11,766 nucleotides of DNA, from NCBI GenBank assembly GCA_031267345.1, contig JAIRZG010000239.1, positions 1 to 11,766 on the forward strand, given 5' to 3'. The notes under the pieces were generated by a model. The model saw nothing but the letters and a program-made list of their open reading frames with translations, was not told where the DNA came from and made no database searches. Positions 1 through 5,870 of this stretch are shown here, piece after piece. Position 1 is the stretch's first letter, and each line of letters starts with the position of its first letter. The position numbers were made by a program, and so were the translations under genes. The DNA is from Zoogloeaceae bacterium. Its GTDB lineage: Bacteria > Pseudomonadota > Gammaproteobacteria > Burkholderiales > Rhodocyclaceae.

Positions 1-2
1 CC

Positions 3-131
3 ATCGTCCGCCACATCGTGGTGAATCTGTTGCGGCTCAATACCGCACGCAAAGCGAGTATCAAGTCAAAACGAATGCTCGCTGCCGCCATTGACCAGTT
101 TCGCGCTGAATTGCTTGGAGTTATGACATAA
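3..131 (+). CDS. ISAs1-like family transposase, C-terminal fragment (cut by window edge)
   Basis: The only open reading here is a 43-codon tail ending in TAA at 129-131. It reads IVRHIVVNLLRLNTARKAS, then IKSKRMLAAAIDQFRAELL. The pattern (I/L)RH-hydrophobic-LNLLR, then a Lys/Arg-rich stretch and KR-x-LAA, resembles the extreme C-terminus of ISAs1-type DDE transposases, where an IALNLLR-like helix is followed by a K-x-KR-x-KA segment. The catalytic residues lie upstream, outside the window, so nothing can be said about activity. Family assignment rests on this short tail plus the adjacent repeat-like end. Another IS4-superfamily transposase is the main alternative. Confidence 0.6.
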   Translation: MVRHIVVNLLRLNTARKASIKSKRMLAAAIDQFRAELLGVMT

Positions 132-147
132 AGGTGCGATTGCCCTG
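132..147 (+). repeat. Candidate right terminal inverted repeat of the insertion sequence
   Basis: The 16 bases right after the transposase stop end in GATTGCCCTG. Read from outside the element inward this is CAGGGCAATC, which fits the CAGGG-type ends I associate with ISAs1 elements. The partner repeat is outside the window, so this is inferred from position and sequence only. Confidence 0.45.
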
Positions 148-220
148 GGGTCGCCCCCTGGTCAAACGCCAGTTTCAGCGCCCTTCTGATAAGAGTCTGT
201 CGCTGCCTGCCCGCAATCCT

Positions 221-1201
221 TTATCCCCTGATCAGGGGTTTTAGCGCGTTCAGGACGGATTGCAGGTCGGGAGGCGCGCCGCTTGCGCCCAGGTTTCTGA
301 ACCAGCCATTACCGAGGACGCCGGTCAAGGCGGGTTGGGTGGCGGTGTAGAGCGCGAGGACGGGCGCTCGCACGGCTGCGGCCAGATGGGCAAGACCGGT
401 ATCGACGCCGACCACGAAGCGGGCGTGGGCAAGCAGCGTCGCCATATCCGCGAGCGACATGGGCGGCACGGCTTGCGCGCCGGGTATCTGGCAGGCGATG
501 CGTTCGGCGCGTTCGCGCTCCAGCGCGTTGCCGCCGGGCAACAGCAGGGTTAATCCCAGACGGGCGAGCGCGCGCCCCAGATTGATCCAGTTATGCTCTG
601 ACCATAATTTGTCGGCACGGCTGGCAGCGGTGAGAAAAACCACTGATTCCCCATGCGCTCCTTCCGCGTCGCGCAGCGCGGAAAGTCCATAATCCAGACG
701 GGAAGGCAGGCCATAGCCCAAGGCGAAAGCCGCCAGTTGCCGATTGCGCGTGACGGCGTGCAGGGATTTGTCAACGAAAAATCTTGCGTCATAAGCCCAC
801 GCCGCCAGCGGCTCGCGGATGGCGCGGACACTGTAGCCCAAGCGTCGTCCCGTTGCCGCGCGCCGCGCCGCGCGGGTTATCAGGGCGCTTTTCAGCAATC
901 CTTGCGTATCCAGCACTGCGTCATAGGCCGTCATTTGTATGCGTTGTCGCGCCGCCCGCATTTCCCGCCAGACGCTTGCGGAAAACGGCTGTCGCTTCCA
1001 GCGACGCACGGCGACCGGCAGCACCCGCCGCACACCGGGGTGCAGACGGGGAATGTCGGCGAAATCCGCTTCCACCACCCAGTCAATCCGCGCTTGCGGA
1101 AACCGCGCCAGCAGGTCGCTGACCACGGGCAGGTTGTGGATGACATCGCCCATCGAGGAAGTCTTAACCAGCAAAATATCGCCGGGCGCGGCGGCGCTCA
1201 T
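221..1201 (-). CDS. waaC: Lipopolysaccharide heptosyltransferase I (WaaC/RfaC), GT9 family
   Basis: This enzyme adds the first L-glycero-D-manno-heptose from ADP-heptose to Kdo of lipid A at the cytoplasmic face of the inner membrane, starting the LPS inner core. The 326-residue product matches the family length (about 320). The N-terminus ILLVKTSSMGDVIHNLP carries the acceptor-site Asp (D19, the counterpart of E. coli D13). A mid-protein RADKLW places K198 at the conserved donor-site Lys. The C-terminal VGVDTGLAHL (D267 to H272) is the GT9 ADP-heptose-binding motif. The chosen ATG at 1201 overlaps the mltA stop as ATGA and begins just before the conserved start; a longer frame starting at 1237 would lie inside mltA and adds no family sequence. 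It follows mltA and is probably translated by coupling. The gene is intact; the IS end lies about 75 bases downstream. Confidence 0.95.
   Translation of the reverse strand: MSAAAPGDILLVKTSSMGDVIHNLPVVSDLLARFPQARIDWVVEADFADIPRLHPGVRRVLPVAVRRWKRQPFSASVWREMRAARQRIQMTAYDAVLDTQGLLKSALITRAARRAATGRRLGYSVRAIREPLAAWAYDARFFVDKSLHAVTRNRQLAAFALGYGLPSRLDYGLSALRDAEGAHGESVVFLTAASRADKLWSEHNWINLGRALARLGLTLLLPGGNALERERAERIACQIPGAQAVPPMSLADMATLLAHARFVVGVDTGLAHLAAAVRAPVLALYTATQPALTGVLGNGWFRNLGASGAPPDLQSVLNALKPLIRG
225..242 (+). terminator. Weak terminator-like palindrome in the 3' end of waaC
   Basis: CCCCTGATCAGGGG (225-238) is a perfect 14-base palindrome that can fold as a 5-bp stem with a GATC loop, and on the plus strand it is followed by TTTT. 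It could stop transcripts leaving the insertion sequence before they run antisense into waaC. It also encodes the last waaC codons (Pro-Leu-Ile-Arg-Gly), so it may be a coding coincidence. There is no T-run on the minus strand, so it is not a good waaC terminator. Confidence 0.3.
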
Positions 1202-2466
1202 GGCTGCGCGCGCTCCTGACGCGGCAGCAACACCCACATGCGCCCCGACTGTTTCATGCGTCCGGCCTGTTGTCCGGCGGCAGCCCCAAAGCCCCAGAAA
1301 AAGTCGGCGCGCGCACCACCCTTGATGGCGCTACCGGTATCCTGCGCCAGCATCAGGCGATTCAGCGGCGTTTTGCTGTCGGGACGGGTGGTCGCCAACC
1401 AGACCGGCGCGCCCAGCGGGATGTAACGCGCATCGACGGCAATGCTGCGTTCAGCGGTCAGGGGAACGCCCAACGCGCCCAGAGGGCCGCTCGCGGCATC
1501 CCTGTTGTCGGGCAGTTCGCGGAAAAACACGTAGCTGGGGTTCACGTCCAGCAAGGCGCGCAGCCTGTCGGGATGTCGCCGCGCCCAGGCCTGTATGCCC
1601 TGCATGGAGGCTTCCGACGCTTTCAGTTCGCCGCGCTCGATCAGGACGCGACCAATGGAGCGGTAGGGATGACCGTTCTGATCCGCGTAACCGATGCGGA
1701 CATGACGACCATCCGGCAGTTCGACCCGACCAGAACCCTGCGTTTGCAAAAAGAAAAATTCAACCGCGTCCGCCACCCAGAGCAGCGGTTTTTGCGCTTG
1801 AGTTTGCGGAGAGATTCCGGCTTCTATTTCGGCGCGGCTCCAGTAAGGCACGACCTTGTTGTTTTCGATACGTCCGCGCAGTCGCAGATGCGCCAGTTCG
1901 GGATACACGCTGCCCAGATCGATGGTCAGCATGTCGGATGGCGCCCCCCATACCGGAACGCGATTCCGTGCGTCCGGCTGGCGGCTGCCGCGAATCAGGG
2001 GTTCGTAATAGCCCGTCACCAGACCCTCGGCGCGACCATCGGCTTCGATGATGGCGTGAGGCGTGAACGCGGTCTCAAAAAAACGGCGCACCCGGCTTTC
2101 GCTCTGCCCGCGCACCGTTTGAGCGCGCGCGCAGACCTGACGCCAGGCCGCGTCGCGCGGCTTTTCCGCCATGCCCTGGCAGGAGGCGAGCAACGCGCTC
2201 CAGGCGGCGCTCAGGGTATCTTCCTTCCACCCCGGTAGATCTGCCCAACGCGCAGCTTCCAGACGCGGCGCGGCGGCGTCGGGCGGCGCGGGTGGCGGCG
2301 GCATCGCCGGAACCGTGGGACAGGCCGGACATGGCGGACACGCCAACGTCTGCGGCGCGACGGACGCGGGCGCGGAATCTGGTAGCCAGGCGCTACAGGC
2401 GGAAAAAACAAGGAGCAAAACAACAACGGCGGAAAAAGCAACAACACGAAATTGGATTTTTTGCAT
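1198..2466 (-). CDS. mltA: Membrane-bound lytic murein transglycosylase A (MltA), lipoprotein
   Basis: MltA cleaves the MurNAc-GlcNAc bond of peptidoglycan, leaving 1,6-anhydro-MurNAc ends, and works from the inner leaflet of the outer membrane. The 422-residue product starts with a lipoprotein signal (hydrophobic residues about 7-21, FSAC with the lipid-bearing Cys at 24). A Pro/Ala-rich linker to about residue 68 follows, holding an unusual C43-PP-C46-PA-C49 cluster. The MltA domain shows LVTGYYEPLI, then FFLQTQGSGRVELPDG and RIGYADQNG. The C-terminal 3D (double-psi barrel) part has LMLAQDTGSAIKG with the likely catalytic Asp376 (E. coli D308), then ADFFWGFG. It is longer than E. coli MltA (365 aa), partly because of the linker. 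It starts an mltA-waaC operon and overlaps waaC by 4 bases. No strong ribosome-binding site is seen before the ATG. Confidence 0.95.
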   Translation of the reverse strand: MQKIQFRVVAFSAVVVLLLVFSACSAWLPDSAPASVAPQTLACPPCPACPTVPAMPPPPAPPDAAAPRLEAARWADLPGWKEDTLSAAWSALLASCQGMAEKPRDAAWRQVCARAQTVRGQSESRVRRFFETAFTPHAIIEADGRAEGLVTGYYEPLIRGSRQPDARNRVPVWGAPSDMLTIDLGSVYPELAHLRLRGRIENNKVVPYWSRAEIEAGISPQTQAQKPLLWVADAVEFFFLQTQGSGRVELPDGRHVRIGYADQNGHPYRSIGRVLIERGELKASEASMQGIQAWARRHPDRLRALLDVNPSYVFFRELPDNRDAASGPLGALGVPLTAERSIAVDARYIPLGAPVWLATTRPDSKTPLNRLMLAQDTGSAIKGGARADFFWGFGAAAGQQAGRMKQSGRMWVLLPRQERAQP

Positions 2467-2511
2467 GGCTTTGGCTAAATTGACGTTCTTTATCGGAGTA
2501 TACCCTCTGCC
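2467..2511. promoter_or_regulatory. Short divergent spacer between mltA and the DUF815 ATPase gene
   Basis: Only 45 bases separate the two divergent start codons, so any promoters must overlap each other or the coding regions. On the minus strand TATACT (2502-2497) is a fair -10 box 31 bases before the mltA ATG, but no good -35 hexamer lies at 16-18 bases. On the plus strand TTGACG (2480-2485) resembles a -35 without a correctly spaced -10. GGAG (2495-2498) is a distant, weak ribosome-binding candidate for the ATPase gene. Confidence 0.3.
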
Positions 2512-3459
2512 ATGTCTTCTTCTGATGCCTCACAAACGACAAACGCCCTGCGCGCGCTGGGCGAAGGTTTGCTGCAACGCATGGACGCCCTGCTGTCGCG
2601 CCTTGAGGCGCAATGGCCGCTGCCGCCCGCCCCGCCGGACTGGTCAAAGGTCATCGCCTGCCGCTGGAAAAAACGCGCAGGTCAGGGCGCGAAACAGGGT
2701 TTTCTCGCGCCCGTGCGCCAGACGCATCCGCTGCGTTTGCGTGATCTCACCGGCATTGACGAACAAAAAGCGCGCGTCATCGCCAACACCCGACAGTTTC
2801 TTGACGGCAAGCCCGCCAACAACGTGCTGTTGACCGGAACGCGCGGCTCCGGAAAATCCTCGCTGGTCAGGGCCTTGCTGAATGAATTTTCCGGACAGGG
2901 CTTGCGGCTGATTGAAGTCGACCGCGATGACCTCATCGACCTTGCCGACCTCATCGATCTGATCGCTGATCGTCCGGAAAAATTCCTGGTTTTTTGCGAC
3001 GATCTTTCCTTCGAGTCGGGCGAAAACACCTACAAGGCGCTGAAATCCGCGCTCGACGGCTCCATTGCCGCGCCGCCGGAAAATACGCTCATCTACGCCA
3101 CTTCCAACCGTCGCCACCTGATGCCGGAATATTTTGCCGACAATCTGGAAATCGCCCGCGCCGACAGCGGCGAAATTCATCCCGGCGAGGCCATCGAGGA
3201 AAAAGTGTCGCTCTCCGAGCGTTTTGGCCTGTGGATTCCCTTTTATCCCTTTGATCAGGAAAGCTACCTTGCCATCGTCGCCCGCTGGCTGCGCACTTTG
3301 GGTTTCAATGCCAAAGAGATTGCCGCCTGCGAACGCGAGGCGTTGAACTGGGCGCTCGCCAGAGGCTCGCGCAGCGGGCGCGTCGCCTGGCAATTCGCCC
3401 GCGATTACGCCGGAAAATCCGGACGGAAGCGCCGGAAAAAAGCCGACGCCGGAAAGTGA
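2512..3459 (+). CDS. DUF815-family AAA-type ATPase, function unknown
   Basis: This 315-residue cytosolic protein belongs to the widely conserved but poorly characterised DUF815 ATP-binding family. Residues 1-105 form the family's helical N-terminal part, including the HPLRLRDLTGIDEQK region. Walker A is GTRGSGKSS at 109-117 (Lys115), and Walker B is FLVFCDD with D163-D164. IYATSNRRHL follows as the sensor-1-like segment, and the C-terminus RKRRKKADAGK is strongly basic. Within 2929-2958 a near-perfect 12-base direct repeat with an 18-base period encodes DLIDLADLIDLIAD, which matches the family's usual length there, so it is not an obvious insertion. The GTGA overlap with the next gene suggests coupled translation with the MutT fusion. 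No substrate or partner can be named from the sequence. Confidence 0.9.
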   Translation: MSSSDASQTTNALRALGEGLLQRMDALLSRLEAQWPLPPAPPDWSKVIACRWKKRAGQGAKQGFLAPVRQTHPLRLRDLTGIDEQKARVIANTRQFLDGKPANNVLLTGTRGSGKSSLVRALLNEFSGQGLRLIEVDRDDLIDLADLIDLIADRPEKFLVFCDDLSFESGENTYKALKSALDGSIAAPPENTLIYATSNRRHLMPEYFADNLEIARADSGEIHPGEAIEEKVSLSERFGLWIPFYPFDQESYLAIVARWLRTLGFNAKEIAACEREALNWALARGSRSGRVAWQFARDYAGKSGRKRRKKADAGK

Positions 3460-4490
3460 ATACCCGCCCGCCCGAATCTCCGCCACGGGTTGAAGTCGCC
3501 GCCGCCGTGCTGCTGCGCCGCGACCCGGATCGTTTTCTGCTCGCCTGCCGTCCGGAAGACAAGGTTTACGCAGGCTATTGGGAATTCCCCGGCGGCAAGA
3601 TCGAGGCGGGCGAAACGCCGCCTGTCGCCTTGACGCGCGAATTGCAGGAAGAATTGGGCGTCACCCTGGAAACCGCAAGTCCTTGGCTGCGCCGTGATTT
3701 TGACTATCCCCATGCGCGGGTGCGCATCCACTTTTTGCGCGTGACAAAATGGCAGGGCGAAATCGGCGTCAGCGCGCCCGTCGAACACAGCGCCCTCCAC
3801 TGGCAGACGCTGGACGCGCCCTGCAAACTCGCGCCCCTGCTGCCCGCCAACCTGCCCATCCTCAAGGCGTTGAGCCTACCCGTCCGCATGGGCATTACCC
3901 GGACTGAAACGCGCGGCGTTCCGGCGGAACTGGCGCGCCTGGAAAAAGCGCAACAGCAGGGTTTGCGCCTGATTCAGATGCGCGATCACGCCCTTGCGCC
4001 CGCCCAGCGTCAAGGATTTTTGCATCGTCTCATGGAAACCGCCAAAGCGTATGCGAGCATCGTGCTGCTGAACGAAAATGGCGATGGCGCATCTGCTGAA
4101 CTCGCCCGCGTCAGCGGCGCGCACGGACTGCATCTGACCGCGCGCGCGCTGGCGCAGACAACGGCGCGTCCGGATTTCCCCTGGGTGGGCGCGTCCTGCC
4201 ACAACGCGGCGGAATTGGCGCGCGCCGCAAGCCTGCAACTCGACTACGCCCTGCTCGGCCCGGTCCTGCCCACGCCCAGCCATCCCGATACGCCCGCGCT
4301 GGGCTGGTCGCGCTTTGCCCGACTGATCGCCGATACCCCGATCCCCGTTTTCGCCTTGGGCGGTCAGAACGCGCGGACGCTATCGATCGCGCAAACCCAC
4401 GGCGCGCATGGCATTGCGGGGATCAGGAGCGAGATGACGGAAGACGGAAGCGCTCATGGCAACGACAATGACGATTCGCAATATGGATGA
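3456..4490 (+). CDS. MutT-type Nudix hydrolase fused to a TenI/ThiE-like domain
   Basis: The N-terminal domain (about 1-140) is a MutT-like 8-oxo-dGTP pyrophosphatase: the Nudix box at 47-69 is complete (G47, E53, R61-E62, E65-E66, G68-V69). MutT proteins remove oxidised GTP from the nucleotide pool. The C-terminal half (about 145-320) has the thiamine-phosphate synthase/TenI barrel pattern: LRLIQMRDH, then GLHLTARAL, ALLGPVLPTPSHP and FALGGQNA. This fusion is known in beta- and gammaproteobacteria; the role of the second domain is not settled. Here the usual ThiE Asn-Asp-Arg segment reads LNENG and the GQED segment reads TARAL, so thiamine synthesis is doubtful. GTG is the start because it overlaps the ATPase stop as GTGA. 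The last about 20 residues, after GIAGIR, are acidic and polar, and are encoded by DNA belonging to the fitA remnant, so the original 3' end appears to have been replaced. Confidence 0.9.
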   Translation: MNTRPPESPPRVEVAAAVLLRRDPDRFLLACRPEDKVYAGYWEFPGGKIEAGETPPVALTRELQEELGVTLETASPWLRRDFDYPHARVRIHFLRVTKWQGEIGVSAPVEHSALHWQTLDAPCKLAPLLPANLPILKALSLPVRMGITRTETRGVPAELARLEKAQQQGLRLIQMRDHALAPAQRQGFLHRLMETAKAYASIVLLNENGDGASAELARVSGAHGLHLTARALAQTTARPDFPWVGASCHNAAELARAASLQLDYALLGPVLPTPSHPDTPALGWSRFARLIADTPIPVFALGGQNARTLSIAQTHGAHGIAGIRSEMTEDGSAHGNDNDDSQYG

Positions 4491-4645
4491 AGGTCAAGAC
4501 CCGGCTACGGGCGCAGGCCGCCTTGCATGGGCGTTCGATGGAAGATGAAGCGCGCGACATTCTGCGCGCCGCGCGTCTGGCAACGCGCAATGTCAGGAAT
4601 TTCGCGGATTGTGGCGTTCAGGTGATCGACCCGTGGAATGCGTGA
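4456..4645 (+). pseudogene. Degenerate fitAB (vapBC-like) toxin-antitoxin remnant: fitA start fused to fitB end
   Basis: Translation from ATG 4456 gives MATTMTIRNMDE, the start of FitA-type ribbon-helix-helix antitoxins. At about 4492 the frame breaks; continuing one base later (from 4493) gives VKTRLRAQAALHGRSMEDEA, then RDILRAA, the rest of the FitA DNA-binding part. GAAGGTCAAG in place of an expected GAAGAGGTCAAG would be a 2-base loss in a GA repeat. From about 4577 the same frame continues LATRNVRNFADCGVQVIDPW and stops at 4643-4645. That is the C-terminus of FitB/VapC-like PIN-domain RNase toxins. The end of the antitoxin and nearly all of the toxin, including the catalytic acidic residues seen in PIN domains, are missing, so an in-frame internal deletion of very roughly 450-500 bases is inferred. 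The locus cannot make a toxin. It overlaps the 3' end of the MutT fusion gene in another frame. Confidence 0.78.
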
Positions 4646-4775
4646 CATCACACTGGACGAGCAAGTCAAGGGTCAACAACAGACTAACCGCGCCAGCTAT
4701 GCCACGCGCTGCGCCAGCGCGACCCGATTCAGCCGCGAATACAAACGTCTGTCGGGGAATCGCCAGAACGCGGCA
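4646..4775. other. Convergent intergenic stretch with no recognised gene
   Basis: These 130 bases separate the toxin-antitoxin scar from the nadM stop. A 56-codon frame starts at ATG 4638 on the plus strand (MRDITLDEQVKGQQQ onward), but it shows no family pattern I recognise. No hairpin with a T-run is seen for either converging operon. It is probably decayed sequence from the same mobile or accessory insertion. Confidence 0.4.
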
Positions 4776-5852
4776 TCACCCCGTCGTGGCAGACGATGGT
4801 TCCGATGAATAGCGCATGGGTTCTGTCAAACGCAGAAAATGGTCGAGGATATGGAAATGATCCTCAAACAATTCGCTTTCCATCGCGGGCAACGCAGGAA
4901 TGGAAAACCAGCGGGCTTCGGCGGCGTCGTCCGCGCCGTGGACGGCGGGCAGCGTTTTCAACGGCAGGTCGAACCAGTGGGCGTGGGTGAGGATGCGACC
5001 GCGCGGACTGCGGTCAGGATGGTCGAAGACCGCTGCGTCCCGCAGGGCGTCAATGATGTCGACATCCACCGGATTCAGTCCGGTTTCTTCTTTCAGTTCC
5101 CGTAGCGCGCCCTGACAGAGCCGCTCCCTGCCTTCAAGAAAACCACCGGGCAGCGCCCACAGGTCACGCCCCGGCGCGTTTTTTCGCCGCACCAGCAGCG
5201 CATGTCCCGCCGCTGTCACCAGCGCGTCCAGGGTCACAAAAGGACCTTTTCCCCATTTTTGCCGATAGGCGACCACGGCCTTGTATTCCTCTTGCATGAC
5301 AGCGAAGTCGGCGCGTGTCGCCCCGTTTTCGAGAAAACGGGCAACGGCGGGCGGGACAAGCGCGGCAAGGGATGCGTGGTCTTCGTCCATGAAATACATC
5401 CGGCGAATGGCGCTGGCGTCGATGTCGCCCTGGCGTTCCAGCGTCAGCGCGTCCCAGCGCGGGAAAAGGCGCAAATAATCACTGGAAGCGTCCTTGTAAA
5501 AGCCGACGAGCGCGACGCGCGCGCGCGGCGGGGAAAAACCCTGCTTTTGCATTTCCGCCAGTACGCTGCTTTCCACCGCTGCCGCCCAGCGTCGATCATC
5601 GTAATAATCACGCACCGGAACAAACGACACGCGCCGCGCCGCGCGCGCACCTAGACTGGCGCCGATCATCGCCGCGCGTTCTTCAACCTGGAAAGGATTG
5701 CGGGCGTTCCTTGCCGCAAACGCCGACCCCAATACCACCATTACCCGCCCAGCCCGCGTCAGCGCCGCCTGCAACAAGGCGGCATGGGCATTGTGAAAAG
5801 GCTGGAAACGCCCCATCAGAATGGCAACGTCAAACTGTTTGCGCGCAGGCAT
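4776..5852 (-). CDS. nadM: Bifunctional NMN adenylyltransferase / Nudix hydrolase (NadM-Nudix)
   Basis: The N-terminal half is a NadM-type nucleotidyltransferase that joins ATP and nicotinamide mononucleotide to make NAD. Evidence: AILMGRFQPFHNAH (residues 10-23) with the HxxH-type site H20-N-A-H23, and the later DIDASAIRRMYF, the nucleotide-binding S/T-x-IR motif. The C-terminal half is an ADP-ribose pyrophosphatase-like Nudix domain; the box at 237-259 is complete (G237, E243, R251-E252, E255-E256, G258-L259). The 358 residues fit the known fusion described from Francisella and Synechocystis, which couples NAD synthesis or salvage to ADP-ribose clearance. The gene lies 18 bases after pepP and is probably the last in its operon. 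Its ribosome-binding site is weak (GGAA about 11 bases before ATG). The tail after HILDHFL is about 18 polar residues and borders the toxin-antitoxin scar, so it may not be ancestral. Confidence 0.93.
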   Translation of the reverse strand: MPARKQFDVAILMGRFQPFHNAHAALLQAALTRAGRVMVVLGSAFAARNARNPFQVEERAAMIGASLGARAARRVSFVPVRDYYDDRRWAAAVESSVLAEMQKQGFSPPRARVALVGFYKDASSDYLRLFPRWDALTLERQGDIDASAIRRMYFMDEDHASLAALVPPAVARFLENGATRADFAVMQEEYKAVVAYRQKWGKGPFVTLDALVTAAGHALLVRRKNAPGRDLWALPGGFLEGRERLCQGALRELKEETGLNPVDVDIIDALRDAAVFDHPDRSPRGRILTHAHWFDLPLKTLPAVHGADDAAEARWFSIPALPAMESELFEDHFHILDHFLRLTEPMRYSSEPSSATTG

Positions 5853-5870
5853 GGGCGTTATTGTTCCAGT

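Larger units (their letters stand above)
1..147 (+). mobile_element. Right end of an ISAs1-like insertion sequence
   Basis: Seen: the tail of a transposase reading frame stops at 131, and 12 bases later the sequence runs GTGCGATTGCCCTG (134-147), whose reverse complement starts CAGGGCAATCGCAC. Known: ISAs1 elements carry one DDE transposase close to terminal inverted repeats and duplicate about 8-10 bases of target. Inference: the element ends near 147. Its left end lies outside the window, so neither the inverted-repeat pairing nor a target duplication can be checked. It inserted about 75 bases beyond the 3' end of waaC and breaks no recognisable gene on this side. Confidence 0.55.

Noticed and set aside
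1270..2238. A 322-codon open frame on the plus strand opposite mltA
   Set aside because: It is the antisense shadow of MltA and shows no family pattern.
4638..4808. A 56-codon plus-strand frame (MRDITLDEQV onward) after the fitB remnant
   Set aside because: No similarity to any family I know and no clear ribosome-binding site; it overlaps the nadM 3' end, so it is treated as decayed sequence.
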